From contig NZ_CP022413.2 in NCBI RefSeq assembly GCF_002222595.2, positions 760,001 through 824,000 of the forward strand: a stretch of DNA of 64,000 nucleotides, in the 5' to 3' direction. The position numbers were made by a program, and so were the translations under genes. Below the pieces are notes generated by a model, which saw only the letters and a list, made by a program, of their open reading frames with translations, did no database searches and had not been told where the DNA came from. Numbering within the stretch: position 1 is the first letter of the stretch; every line of letters begins with the position of its first letter. The DNA comes from Blautia hansenii DSM 20583 (GTDB lineage Bacteria > Bacillota > Clostridia > Lachnospirales > Lachnospiraceae). Shown in pieces: positions 52,905 through 61,839 of the stretch.

Positions 52905-53966
52905 ATGGCGAATAAGAAAGGCAGCCGACAGCTGACATGGACAGACCGTATAAGTATTGAGGCATTGAAAAAAGCAGGGCATAGCGTGATAGAGATAGCA
53001 GAACAGCTGGGCGTACACCGCAGCACTATATACAATGAGCTTAAGAGAGGGGAATATATGCACAGAAATAGCGACTATACAGAAACATTAAGTTATAGCC
53101 CAAACAAGGCACAAATGAAAGCAGAGGAAAATTTAAAGGCAAGGGGTACACAACTTAAAATAGGAAACGATATTGCATACGCTAATTATATAGAGGATAA
53201 AATAGTAAATGAAGATTACAGCCCAGCTGCGGTACTGGGAGAATTGAAAGCACAGGGGAAAGAGGGGGACTTTTCCGTAACAGTATGCGTAACGACCTTA
53301 TACAGCTATATTGATAAGGGTATTTTCCTTAAGCTGTCTAATAAGAATTTGCCAGTAAAGAAGAATAAGAAGAGAAATTATAAGAAAGTACAGAGGCAAC
53401 AGAAAAGGGCGGCAGCAGGAGAGAGTATAGACAAACGCCCGAAAGAGATAGATACACGGGAAGAGTTCGGAAACTGGGAAATGGACAGCGTTTTAGGTAA
53501 GCGGGGAAAGTCAAAAAATACCTTGCTGGTACTGACAGAGCGGAAAACCAGAAACGAGATTATATTTAAACTGCCAGACCATACAGACGAGGCAGTAGTA
53601 GCGGCACTGGATAGATTAGAAAGAAAATGGGGCGCTGATATGTTTAAGCGGGTATTTAAGACAATCACAGTAGACAACGGCAGCGAGTTTGCAGATGCAG
53701 AGGGCTTACAGCGTTCTATTATCAACGAGGGAGAAAAGCGGACAAAGGTATATTACTGCCACCCTTATAGTAGCTGGGAACGTGGCACGAATGAGGTAAC
53801 AAATAAGATGATACGCCGGAAGATACCGAAAGGCACAAATTTTGACGACAGGACAGAGGAAGAGGTAGAGAGTATAGAGAACTGGATAAACGGATACCCA
53901 CGCAAAATACATGGCTACCATTCAGCGGGGGAATTATTCAAGGAAGAGGTAAAGCAGCTTGCATAA
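52905..53966 (+). CDS. IS30-family DDE transposase, probable phage integrase
   Basis: 353 aa. N-terminal HTH_38 (10-50, 'RISIEALKKAGHSVIEIAEQ'), middle region, and an rve/DDE core with D194 ('NWEMDSVLGKRGKS'), D257 ('ITVDNGSEFADAEG') and E297 ('GTNEVTNKMIRR'); the spacing is normal for IS30 transposases. It appears intact. It starts with the same gagaggtag ribosome site as other phage genes, and no compact IS ends flank it, so it belongs to the phage rather than being a passenger IS. It ends 157 bp from the right direct repeat. Confidence 0.93.
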   Translation: MANKKGSRQLTWTDRISIEALKKAGHSVIEIAEQLGVHRSTIYNELKRGEYMHRNSDYTETLSYSPNKAQMKAEENLKARGTQLKIGNDIAYANYIEDKIVNEDYSPAAVLGELKAQGKEGDFSVTVCVTTLYSYIDKGIFLKLSNKNLPVKKNKKRNYKKVQRQQKRAAAGESIDKRPKEIDTREEFGNWEMDSVLGKRGKSKNTLLVLTERKTRNEIIFKLPDHTDEAVVAALDRLERKWGADMFKRVFKTITVDNGSEFADAEGLQRSIINEGEKRTKVYYCHPYSSWERGTNEVTNKMIRRKIPKGTNFDDRTEEEVESIENWINGYPRKIHGYHSAGELFKEEVKQLA

Positions 53967-54123
53967 CAACGGATACAGGGAGCGTGAGAGGCTGGCAGCA
54001 GTGGCAGCCTTACTACTGCGCTGTCTAAAAGTGAAAATACACAATAAAACAGGCTGCGTATTGTGCAAAACGGCAAAACGATAAAAACATGAAAAAATGT
54101 CGAATTTAATGTTGACATTTTTA
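53967..54123 (+). other. Right end of prophage, non-coding
   Basis: 157 bases with no gene. It contains a 9-bp inverted repeat AAAAATGTC (54093-54101) / GACATTTTT (54114-54122), which may serve as terminator and overlaps the candidate IRR. Confidence 0.6.
54098..54123 (-). repeat. Candidate right terminal inverted repeat (IRR)
   Basis: Read on the minus strand from the right direct repeat inward: TAAAAATGTCAACATT then AAATTCGACA. Matches IRL at 17 of 26 positions, 9 of 10 in the inner box, with no offset. Confidence 0.55.
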
Positions 54124-54138
54124 AAGGTACTGACAGGT
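54124..54138 (+). repeat. Right 15-bp direct repeat (target duplication or attR core)
   Basis: AAGGTACTGACAGGT, identical to 18500-18514. The following 'acataaat' completes spoIIP in frame with a TAA when joined to the left flank. Confidence 0.85.
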
Positions 54139-54149
54139 ACATAAATTTC

Positions 54150-54179
54150 TTGCTTAATTTCAGATTACCATGCTATACT
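54150..54179 (+). promoter_or_regulatory. Host promoter upstream of lepA
   Basis: TTGCTT (54150-54155), 18-bp spacer, TATACT (54174-54179), 65 bp before the lepA ATG. Lies just outside the prophage, so lepA keeps its own promoter. Confidence 0.6.
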
Positions 54180-54243
54180 TATCTAGTATGCCTATTTATA
54201 TGTTTCGTATGTTAGCATGAAGGAAAACTATGGAGGAAATTAT

Positions 54244-56058
54244 ATGCCGTCAATCGAACAGAGTAAAATTCGTAATTTTTGTATTATCGCACATATTGAC
54301 CATGGCAAATCTACATTGGCAGACCGTATTATCGAAAAAACCGGACTGCTTACTGACAGAGAGATGCAGGCACAGGTCTTAGATAATATGGAGTTGGAAA
54401 GAGAAAGAGGAATTACTATAAAATCTCAGGCTGTCCGTATTGTATACCATGCAAAGGACGGAGAGGAATATATTTTTAATTTAATAGATACGCCGGGACA
54501 TGTGGACTTTAACTATGAGGTATCACGAAGTCTGGCTGCCTGTGACGGGGCAATTTTGGTAGTAGATGCTGCGCAGGGCATTGAAGCACAGACACTGGCG
54601 AATGTATATCTGGCGTTAGATCATGATTTAGATGTATTTCCGGTTATCAATAAAATTGATTTGCCAAGTGCAGAGCCGGAAAGAGTAATCAATGAAATCG
54701 AGGATGTAATCGGGATTGAAGCGCAGGATGCGCCTTTGATTTCAGCAAAAACAGGTTTGAATATTGAAGATGTTCTGGAGCAGATTGTAGCTAAAATTCC
54801 GGCGCCTTCAGGAAGCCCTGAAAATCCTTTGCAGGCGTTGATTTTTGACTCGATTTATGACCCGTATAAAGGTGTTATCGTATTTTGCCGTATTAAAGAA
54901 GGAACTGTCCGTAAGGGTACAAAAATCCGTATGATGGCAACAGGAGCTGTGGAAGAGGTTGTAGAAGTGGGATATTTTGGCGCAGGACAATTTATTCCAT
55001 GCGAGGAGCTTTCCGCAGGAATGGTAGGCTATGTAACTGCCAGCATTAAAAATGTAAAAGATACCCGTGTAGGCGATACGATTACAGATGAAGAAAGACC
55101 TTGTGAAAAACCGTTGCCGGGTTATAAGAAGGTCAACCCTATGGTATTTTGCGGTGTGTATCCGGCAGACGGCGCAAAGTATCAGGATTTGCGGGATGCT
55201 TTGGAAAAATTGCAGTTAAATGATGCTTCTCTGTTTTTTGAACCGGAGACATCCATTGCTCTTGGCTTTGGTTTCCGCTGCGGTTTCTTAGGCTTGCTGC
55301 ATTTGGAAATTATTCAGGAAAGACTGGAAAGAGAGTATAATCTGGATCTTGTTACAACAGCTCCGGGAGTTGTTTATAAGGTACACAAGACAAACGGAGA
55401 AGTGATTGACCTTACCAATCCGTCAAACCTTCCGGACCCGTCTGAAATTGATTATATGGAAGAGCCTATGGTAAAAGCGGAAATCATGGTAACCACAGAG
55501 TTTATCGGACCGATTATGGACTTATGTCAGGAGAGAAGAGGACAGTATCAGGGAATGGAATATATGGAAACCACCCGTGCCCTGCTTCACTATCATTTGC
55601 CGCTGAATGAAATTATCTATGATTTCTTCGATGCCTTGAAATCACGCTCCAGAGGTTATGCTTCCTTTGATTACGAGATGCTGGGCTATGAGCAGAGTGA
55701 TTTGGTAAAACTGGATATTCTGGTAAATAAAGAAGAAGTGGATGCCTTGTCCTTTATTGTATTTGCAGGTTCTGCTTATGAAAGAGGACGCAAAATGTGC
55801 GAAAAGCTTAAGGAAGAAATTCCGAGACAGCTTTTTGAAATTCCAATTCAGGCAGCAGTAGGAAGTAAAATTATTGCCAGAGAAACCGTAAAAGCAATGC
55901 GTAAAGACGTATTGGCAAAATGCTACGGCGGTGATATTTCTCGTAAGAGAAAGCTTCTGGAAAAACAGAAGGAAGGTAAAAAACGTATGCGCCAGATTGG
56001 AAACGTAGAAATTCCACAGAAGGCATTTATGAGTGTATTAAAATTAGATGATAAATAA
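54244..56058 (+). CDS. lepA: Elongation factor 4 (LepA)
   Basis: 604 aa. Ribosome-bound GTPase that back-translocates or aids initiation. G1 '[14 protein letters not shown]', G2 '[13 protein letters not shown]', G3 '[15 protein letters not shown]', G4 '[11 protein letters not shown]', and the LepA-specific C-terminus '[12 protein letters not shown]'. Start taken at ATG 54244 ('[12 protein letters not shown]'), with GGAGG 7 nt upstream; the ATG at 54217 lacks an SD. Confidence 0.96.
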   Translation: MPSIEQSKIRNFCIIAHIDHGKSTLADRIIEKTGLLTDREMQAQVLDNMELERERGITIKSQAVRIVYHAKDGEEYIFNLIDTPGHVDFNYEVSRSLAACDGAILVVDAAQGIEAQTLANVYLALDHDLDVFPVINKIDLPSAEPERVINEIEDVIGIEAQDAPLISAKTGLNIEDVLEQIVAKIPAPSGSPENPLQALIFDSIYDPYKGVIVFCRIKEGTVRKGTKIRMMATGAVEEVVEVGYFGAGQFIPCEELSAGMVGYVTASIKNVKDTRVGDTITDEERPCEKPLPGYKKVNPMVFCGVYPADGAKYQDLRDALEKLQLNDASLFFEPETSIALGFGFRCGFLGLLHLEIIQERLEREYNLDLVTTAPGVVYKVHKTNGEVIDLTNPSNLPDPSEIDYMEEPMVKAEIMVTTEFIGPIMDLCQERRGQYQGMEYMETTRALLHYHLPLNEIIYDFFDALKSRSRGYASFDYEMLGYEQSDLVKLDILVNKEEVDALSFIVFAGSAYERGRKMCEKLKEEIPRQLFEIPIQAAVGSKIIARETVKAMRKDVLAKCYGGDISRKRKLLEKQKEGKKRMRQIGNVEIPQKAFMSVLKLDDK

Positions 56059-56078
56059 GAAATAGGGGAAGGTATTGT

Positions 56079-57224
56079 ATGAAGAAGGATTTGGGACTTT
56101 ATATTCATATTCCTTTTTGTGTGAAAAAATGTGAATATTGTGATTTTCTGTCCTGGAATGCAGGGGAGGAAGAACGGCAGCAGTATGTAGCTGCGCTGCT
56201 TTCAGAGATTGAAAGTTACAGGGAATTTGCGAAAGGATATCGGGTATCAACAATATTTATTGGGGGAGGTACGCCGTCCGTTTTATTGCCAAAGCAGATG
56301 GAAGATATTCTTCAGAAAATTTATGAAATATTTGAATTGGAAAGAAGACCGGAGATTACCGTAGAAGTAAATCCGGGAACTGTGGATGAGGAAAAATTAC
56401 AGTGCTATAAGGAGAATGGAGTAAACCGTTTGAGTATGGGACTGCAGTCTGTAAAAGATGAAAAACTCAGACTTTTAGGCAGAATTCATACCTATCAGGA
56501 GTTTGTAGAAAGCTATGAGCTGGCGAGAAAAGCTGGGTTTGACAATATCAGCATAGATTTGATTTCTTCTGTGCCGGGGCAGACCTTGCAGGAATGGAAG
56601 GAAGAGCTGGAAACAGCAGCAGCACAAAATCCGGAGCATATTTCTGTATATCAGCTTATTATTGAAGAGGGGACGCCTTTTTATGAAAAATATGCAGAAC
56701 ATCCGGAGCTTTTGCCTGATGAGGAGACCAGCAGAGAAATCTATCTTTGGACAGGCAAATTTTTAAAAGAAGCAGGCTATGGGCAATATGAAATTTCCAA
56801 TTATGCCAAGCCGGGAAAAGAGTCCAGACATAATCTGAAATATTGGGAGCGTGGAGATTATTTAGGCTTAGGTTTGGGAGCGGCATCAATGGTGCGAAAT
56901 ATTCGTATGAGCAATACAAAGGATATGAGGACTTATCTGGAACGTTGTGACAAGCCTAAAACCATGCGGGAGGACGTGCAGTTTTTAGAAGAGCCTCGTC
57001 AGATGGAAGAATTTATGTTTTTGGGACTTCGAAAAACAAGAGGTGTGTCAAAAAAGGAATTTAAACGTATTTTTGGCAGAGAAATGGATATGGTTTATGA
57101 AAAGGCTTTACATAAATGTCTGGAAAATGGGATGCTGCTGGAACATAAGGACAGAATTTTTCTTTCAGAAGAGGGAACTCTTTTGAGTAATATGGTTTTG
57201 TCAGAGTTTTTGTTTGATTTGTAA
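56079..57224 (+). CDS. hemW: HemW-like radical SAM protein
   Basis: 381 aa. Radical SAM cluster 'IPFCVKKCEYCDF' (CxxxCxxC), 'GGGTPSVL', HemN_C domain after about 300. Formerly called oxygen-independent coproporphyrinogen oxidase; HemW is thought to be a haem chaperone. Follows lepA by 20 bp as in most Firmicutes. Confidence 0.92.
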   Translation: MKKDLGLYIHIPFCVKKCEYCDFLSWNAGEEERQQYVAALLSEIESYREFAKGYRVSTIFIGGGTPSVLLPKQMEDILQKIYEIFELERRPEITVEVNPGTVDEEKLQCYKENGVNRLSMGLQSVKDEKLRLLGRIHTYQEFVESYELARKAGFDNISIDLISSVPGQTLQEWKEELETAAAQNPEHISVYQLIIEEGTPFYEKYAEHPELLPDEETSREIYLWTGKFLKEAGYGQYEISNYAKPGKESRHNLKYWERGDYLGLGLGAASMVRNIRMSNTKDMRTYLERCDKPKTMREDVQFLEEPRQMEEFMFLGLRKTRGVSKKEFKRIFGREMDMVYEKALHKCLENGMLLEHKDRIFLSEEGTLLSNMVLSEFLFDL

Positions 57225-57323
57225 AATAGTTTATGGAATTTTAATAAAGTTTAATTCTTTTGTTCTGGATTTCTATGTTTTTCTGTGGCAGAATAAGAAC
57301 AGAAAAAACAGGGGAGGAATTGT

Positions 57324-57761
57324 ATGAATATTTTGTTTTTTCTTACCCCCAAAGTAGATGTTGCATATATTTATGATACATATAGTCTTAGACAAGTATT
57401 GGAAAAGATGGAATATCATAAGTATTCATGTATTCCGATTATTAATGAACGGGGCAAATATACAGGTACGATTACAGAAGGCGACCTGTTATGGGGATTA
57501 AAGAACAGGGCAGATTTGAATTTAAAAAGTGCAGAGGAGGTTCCGATTACTTCCTTTGAAAGAAGAACGGATTATACACCTATACGTGTGGACTCAGATA
57601 TGGAAGATTTGCTGGATAAGGCAATGAGACAGAATTTTGTTCCGGTAGTGGACGACCAGAAGAATTTTATCGGGATTGTCACAAGACGGGATATTATGCA
57701 GTATATTTGTTCCTCATGTAAAAGAGAAGATACCAAAGAGAAAGAAACTGTCGGCGTTTAA
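57324..57761 (+). CDS. Two-CBS-domain protein
   Basis: 145 aa. Two CBS motifs: residues 1-60 ('QVLEKMEYHKYSCIPIINER', 'YTGTITEGDLLW') and 75-135 ('MEDLLDKAMRQNFVPVVDDQ', 'FIGIVTRRDIMQYI'). Such stand-alone pairs usually bind adenine nucleotides and regulate a partner. The partner is unknown. Own SD GGGGAGG. Confidence 0.9.
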   Translation: MNILFFLTPKVDVAYIYDTYSLRQVLEKMEYHKYSCIPIINERGKYTGTITEGDLLWGLKNRADLNLKSAEEVPITSFERRTDYTPIRVDSDMEDLLDKAMRQNFVPVVDDQKNFIGIVTRRDIMQYICSSCKREDTKEKETVGV

Positions 57762-57777
57762 GGTGCCGGCAGTTTTC
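57747..57777 (+). terminator. Terminator overlapping the CBS gene stop
   Basis: ACTGTCGGC with GCCGGCAGT (one mismatch), loop containing the TAA, followed by TTTTC. Ends the lepA-hemW-CBS unit. Confidence 0.7.
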
Positions 57778-57810
57778 TGCGTCTGTGCGTAAAAAAAACA
57801 GAACAAATGT

Positions 57811-57840
57811 TTGCAAAAGATAAAGGCAATGTGGTACAAT
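57811..57840 (+). promoter_or_regulatory. Promoter upstream of uvrA
   Basis: TTGCAA (57811-57816), 18-bp spacer, TACAAT (57835-57840), 63 bp before the chosen ATG. I see no clear LexA/SOS box. Confidence 0.5.
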
Positions 57841-57903
57841 GTATAAATCAGATAGTAAGAAGTGCAAACTAAGTTTACAGATATACGGAAGAAAGGGAGA
57901 ACT

Positions 57904-60744
57904 ATGGCAGTAAAGATGCAGGCAAGGCAGTTTATAAAGATACGTGGTGCAAATGAAAATAATCTGAAAAATCTTGATGTGGATATTCCCAGAAATGAAA
58001 TGGTCGTGCTTACAGGACTCAGCGGCTCAGGAAAGAGTTCTCTGGCATTTGATACAATTTATGCGGAAGGTCAGAGAAGATACATGGAGTCATTATCTTC
58101 CTATGCCCGCCAGTTTTTGGGACAGATGGAGAAGCCGGATGTGGAAAGTATTGAGGGGCTTTCTCCCGCAATTTCCATAGACCAGAAATCCACGAACAGA
58201 AATCCACGTTCCACAGTAGGAACGGTGACGGAGATTTACGATTATTTCCGTCTGTTGTATGCAAGAATTGGAATTCCACATTGTCCGAAATGCGGCAGAG
58301 AAATTAAAAAACAGACCGTAGACCAGATGGTGGACCATATTATGGGGATGCCGGAACGAACGAAAATACAGCTTTTGGCTCCGGTGGTGAGAGGTCGTAA
58401 GGGAACTCACGCAAAGCTTTTTGAGCAGGCGAGAAAAAGCGGTTATGTACGTGTGCTGGTAGACGGAAGCCTATATGAATTAAATGAAGAAATAAAGCTG
58501 GATAAAAATATCAAACACAATATAGAAATTATTGTGGACCGTTTGATTGTAAAACCGGGAATTGAAAAACGACTGACAGACTCTATTGAAACGGTACTGA
58601 ATTTGGCAGAGGGAAAATTGGTAGTAGATACCATGGATGGAAATTATGTGAATTTCAGCCAGAGCTTTGCCTGTCCGGATTGTGGGATTAGTATTGATGA
58701 AATTGAACCCAGAAGCTTTTCTTTTAACAATCCTTTCGGAGCGTGTCCTTCCTGTTTTGGATTGGGATATCGTATGGAATTTGACGTGGATTTGATGATA
58801 CCGGACAGAAGCCTCAGTATTTCTCAAGGGGCAATTACTGTAATGGGCTGGCAGTCCTGTGCTGACAAAGGAAGCTTTACCAGAGCGATTTTAGATGCAC
58901 TGGCAAAGGAATATCACTTTGACTTAGATACGCCTTTTGAAGAATATCCGCAGGAGGTGCAGGATGTTTTAATTCACGGAACAAACGGAAAAGAAGTGAA
59001 GGTGTATTATAAAGGACAGCGTGGAGAGGGGGTCTATGATGTTGCTTTTGAAGGAATTGTGAAGAATGTGGAGCGGAGATACAGGGAGACAGGCTCGGAA
59101 ACCATGAAGCAGGAATACGAGTCCTTTATGCGTATTACTCCATGTCCTTCCTGTAAAGGGCAAAGACTGAAGCCGGAAGCTCTGGCAGTGACTGTGGGAG
59201 ATAAGAATATTTATGAGGTCACCTCTATGTCAATCAGCAGTCTCTCTGAATTTTTAGAGGGCTTACAGCTTTCAGAAACACAGCAGCTTATCGGTGAGCA
59301 GGTGTTAAAAGAGATTAGGGCAAGGGTAGGTTTTCTGGTGAATGTAGGTCTGGACTACCTGACTTTGGCAAGGGCAACAGGAACGCTTTCAGGGGGCGAA
59401 GCCCAGCGTATCCGTTTGGCAACCCAGATTGGTTCGGGACTGGTAGGCGTTGCATATATTTTGGACGAGCCAAGTATCGGACTTCATCAGAGGGACAATG
59501 ATAAGCTTTTGGGAACCTTGAAGCATTTGCGGGATTTGGGAAATACTTTGATTGTAGTGGAGCATGATGAGGATACTATGCGGGCAGCAGATTGTGTGGT
59601 AGACATCGGACCGGGAGCAGGGGAGCACGGCGGTCAGCTTGTGGCAATCGGAACAGCAGAAGAAATTATGCAAAATCCAAATTCTATTACAGGGCAGTAT
59701 TTAAGCGGAAAAATTAAAATTCCTGTTCCGGAAGTAAGGAGAAAACCAACAGGATTTCTCACAATCCGAAAAGCAGCAGAAAACAATTTAAAGAACATTG
59801 ATGTAAAAATCCCTTTGGGAGTGATGACTTGTGTAACAGGTGTTTCCGGTTCGGGAAAGAGTTCTCTCGTCAATGAAATTTTATATAAGAGTCTGGCAAG
59901 AAAGTTAAATCGTGCAAGAACAATTCCGGGAAAACATAAGTGCATTGAGGGTGTGGAGCAACTAGACAAGGTTATTGATATTGACCAGTCGCCTATCGGA
60001 AGAACACCTCGTTCAAACCCTGCAACTTATACCGGTGTCTTTGACCAAATCAGAGACCTTTTTGCGGCTACGGCAGACGCAAAGGCAAGAGGGTATAAAA
60101 AGGGCAGGTTTAGTTTTAATGTAAAAGGCGGAAGATGCGAAGCATGTAGCGGTGACGGTATTTTAAAGATTGAAATGCACTTTTTACCGGATGTTTATGT
60201 ACCGTGTGAGGTATGTCAGGGAAAACGATATAACAGAGAAACACTGGAAGTAAAATACAAAGGAAAGAGTATTTACGATGTACTGAATATGACCGTAGAG
60301 GAAGCTTTGGCTTTCTTTGACCATGTTCCGTCTATCAAGAGAAAAATCCAGACTTTATACGATGTGGGATTGTCCTATATTCGTTTGGGACAGCCTTCCA
60401 CAGAGCTTTCCGGAGGAGAGGCGCAGAGAATTAAGCTTGCCACAGAGCTGAGCAAGAGAAGTACCGGAAAGACGATTTATATTTTAGATGAGCCGACAAC
60501 AGGTCTGCATTTTGCAGATGTGCATAAGCTCATTGAAATTCTCCAAAGGCTTTCCGAAGGCGGAAATACCGTTGTAGTCATTGAGCATAATTTAGATGTC
60601 ATTAAAACAGCAGATTACATTATTGATATAGGACCGGAGGGCGGAGATAAGGGAGGAACTGTGGTTGCAAAGGGAACTCCTGAGGAGATTGCAGCAAATC
60701 CGGCATCTTATACAGGTCAATATGTGTCAAAATATTTGAGATGA
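57904..60744 (+). CDS. uvrA: Excinuclease ABC subunit A
   Basis: 946 aa. Damage-recognition ATPase of nucleotide excision repair. Two ABC modules: Walker A '[16 protein letters not shown]' and '[16 protein letters not shown]', two signature motifs '[24 protein letters not shown]', zinc fingers '[10 protein letters not shown]..' and '[18 protein letters not shown]'. Start at ATG 57904 (SD AAGGGAGA); a GTG at 57862 would add 14 residues without an SD. Confidence 0.97.
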   Translation: MAVKMQARQFIKIRGANENNLKNLDVDIPRNEMVVLTGLSGSGKSSLAFDTIYAEGQRRYMESLSSYARQFLGQMEKPDVESIEGLSPAISIDQKSTNRNPRSTVGTVTEIYDYFRLLYARIGIPHCPKCGREIKKQTVDQMVDHIMGMPERTKIQLLAPVVRGRKGTHAKLFEQARKSGYVRVLVDGSLYELNEEIKLDKNIKHNIEIIVDRLIVKPGIEKRLTDSIETVLNLAEGKLVVDTMDGNYVNFSQSFACPDCGISIDEIEPRSFSFNNPFGACPSCFGLGYRMEFDVDLMIPDRSLSISQGAITVMGWQSCADKGSFTRAILDALAKEYHFDLDTPFEEYPQEVQDVLIHGTNGKEVKVYYKGQRGEGVYDVAFEGIVKNVERRYRETGSETMKQEYESFMRITPCPSCKGQRLKPEALAVTVGDKNIYEVTSMSISSLSEFLEGLQLSETQQLIGEQVLKEIRARVGFLVNVGLDYLTLARATGTLSGGEAQRIRLATQIGSGLVGVAYILDEPSIGLHQRDNDKLLGTLKHLRDLGNTLIVVEHDEDTMRAADCVVDIGPGAGEHGGQLVAIGTAEEIMQNPNSITGQYLSGKIKIPVPEVRRKPTGFLTIRKAAENNLKNIDVKIPLGVMTCVTGVSGSGKSSLVNEILYKSLARKLNRARTIPGKHKCIEGVEQLDKVIDIDQSPIGRTPRSNPATYTGVFDQIRDLFAATADAKARGYKKGRFSFNVKGGRCEACSGDGILKIEMHFLPDVYVPCEVCQGKRYNRETLEVKYKGKSIYDVLNMTVEEALAFFDHVPSIKRKIQTLYDVGLSYIRLGQPSTELSGGEAQRIKLATELSKRSTGKTIYILDEPTTGLHFADVHKLIEILQRLSEGGNTVVVIEHNLDVIKTADYIIDIGPEGGDKGGTVVAKGTPEEIAANPASYTGQYVSKYLR

Positions 60745-60751
60745 TTGCCCC

Positions 60752-60780
60752 TTTTCAATAGAGGGGAAGTTGTATATAAT
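60752..60780 (+). promoter_or_regulatory. Possible promoter upstream of mreB-like gene
   Basis: TTTTCA, 17-bp spacer, TATAAT (60775-60780), 44 bp before the ATG. The -35 is poor. Confidence 0.4.
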
Positions 60781-60823
60781 GAAGTAGAGCCAAGGCAAAA
60801 GGTCTTAGGAAAGGGGTAAATGA

Positions 60824-61819
60824 ATGGCAGCATCAGACATTGGAATTGATTTGGGAACAGCCAGTATCCTTGTTTATGCCAAGGGTAAGGGGATTGTTTT
60901 GAAAGAACCATCCGTAGTTGCATACGATAAAGATAATAATAAAATACGTGCAGTAGGCGAGGAAGCCCGTCAGATGATAGGGCGTACACCGGGGAATATT
61001 GTGGCAGTGCGTCCTTTGAGACAGGGAGTAATTTCTGACTATGAGGTTACAGAGAAAATGCTGAAATATTTTATTTCCAAAGCAATCGGAAAGAGAGCAT
61101 TTCGAAAACCACGTATCAGTATATGTGCGCCAAGCGGCATCACCGAGGTGGAGAAAAAAGCAGTAGAAGAAGCCACTTATCAGGCAGGCGCCAGAGAAGT
61201 GCACATTATAGAAGAACCCATTGCAGCAGCCATTGGCGCAGGCATTGATATTACAATACCTTTTGGAAATATGATTGTGGATATCGGAGGAGGAACAACA
61301 GACGTTGCCGTAATTTCACTGGGCGGCACAGTGGTTTCCACTTCTATTAAGCTTGCAGGAGATGATTTTGATGATGCAATTATGCGTCATGTGCGAAAAA
61401 AACACAATCTGATGATCGGAGAGAGAACAGCAGAGGACATTAAAATCCAGATTGGAACAGTGTATTCCTCTCCGCAGCCCAAGAGCATGGAAGTAAAGGG
61501 GCGTGATACGATTACGGGATTACCAAAGAGTGTTACGCTTACTTCAGAAGAAATCAAAGAGGCTTTAAGGGATGCCACAACTCAGATTATGGAGACTATT
61601 CACAGCGTATTAGAGAAAACGCCGCCTGAGCTGGCAGCAGACGTGGCAGAAAGAGGCATTGTGCTCACCGGCGGAGGCGCTTTGCTGGGTGGTTTGGAAG
61701 AGCTGATTGAAGAAGAAACAGGAATTAATACCATTGTGGCAGATAATCCGGCACAGGTGGTTGCCATAGGCACAGGGCAATACATGGAAATGATGAGTAA
61801 AATGAACGGAAAATTATAG
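60824..61819 (+). CDS. MreB/Mbl-family actin-like protein
   Basis: 331 aa. 'DIGIDLGTASILVYAKGKGI' phosphate-1, 'SICAPSGITEVEKKAVEEAT', 'MIVDIGGGTTDVAVISLGG' phosphate-2 and 'GIVLTGGGALLGGLEELIEE' adenosine motifs of the bacterial actin fold. It guides cell-wall synthesis along the cell side. MreB versus Mbl cannot be settled; the isolated locus with no mreCD next to it fits Mbl. Confidence 0.92.
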   Translation: MAASDIGIDLGTASILVYAKGKGIVLKEPSVVAYDKDNNKIRAVGEEARQMIGRTPGNIVAVRPLRQGVISDYEVTEKMLKYFISKAIGKRAFRKPRISICAPSGITEVEKKAVEEATYQAGAREVHIIEEPIAAAIGAGIDITIPFGNMIVDIGGGTTDVAVISLGGTVVSTSIKLAGDDFDDAIMRHVRKKHNLMIGERTAEDIKIQIGTVYSSPQPKSMEVKGRDTITGLPKSVTLTSEEIKEALRDATTQIMETIHSVLEKTPPELAADVAERGIVLTGGGALLGGLEELIEEETGINTIVADNPAQVVAIGTGQYMEMMSKMNGKL

Positions 61820-61839
61820 AGATACAGAGAGGAAGAAAT

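Larger units (their letters stand above)
18500..54138 (+). mobile_element. Complete siphovirus-type prophage with IS30-like transposase and a DGR
   Basis: About 35.6 kb between flanking 15-bp direct repeats, with every protein gene on the + strand. Order: HTH protein, tRNA, replication and partition, HNH/cos/terminase, portal, protease, capsid, tail, baseplate, DGR, lysis, regulator and accessory cassette, transposase. Base composition and codon use (ATA- and GCA-rich, gene starts with gagaggtag or gaaagcgagg) differ from the host. It separates spoIIP and lepA, which are usually neighbours. No tyrosine or serine recombinase is visible, so the terminal DDE transposase is the best candidate for integration. 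All core modules appear intact except the DGR reverse transcriptase (TGA) and one accessory gene (G-tract). Confidence 0.93.

Noticed and set aside
52905..53966. Transposase as a simple IS30 insertion that landed in the phage
   Set aside because: No inverted ends close to the gene, its ribosome site follows the phage pattern, and it lies at the extreme end of the element with inverted ends at the prophage borders instead.
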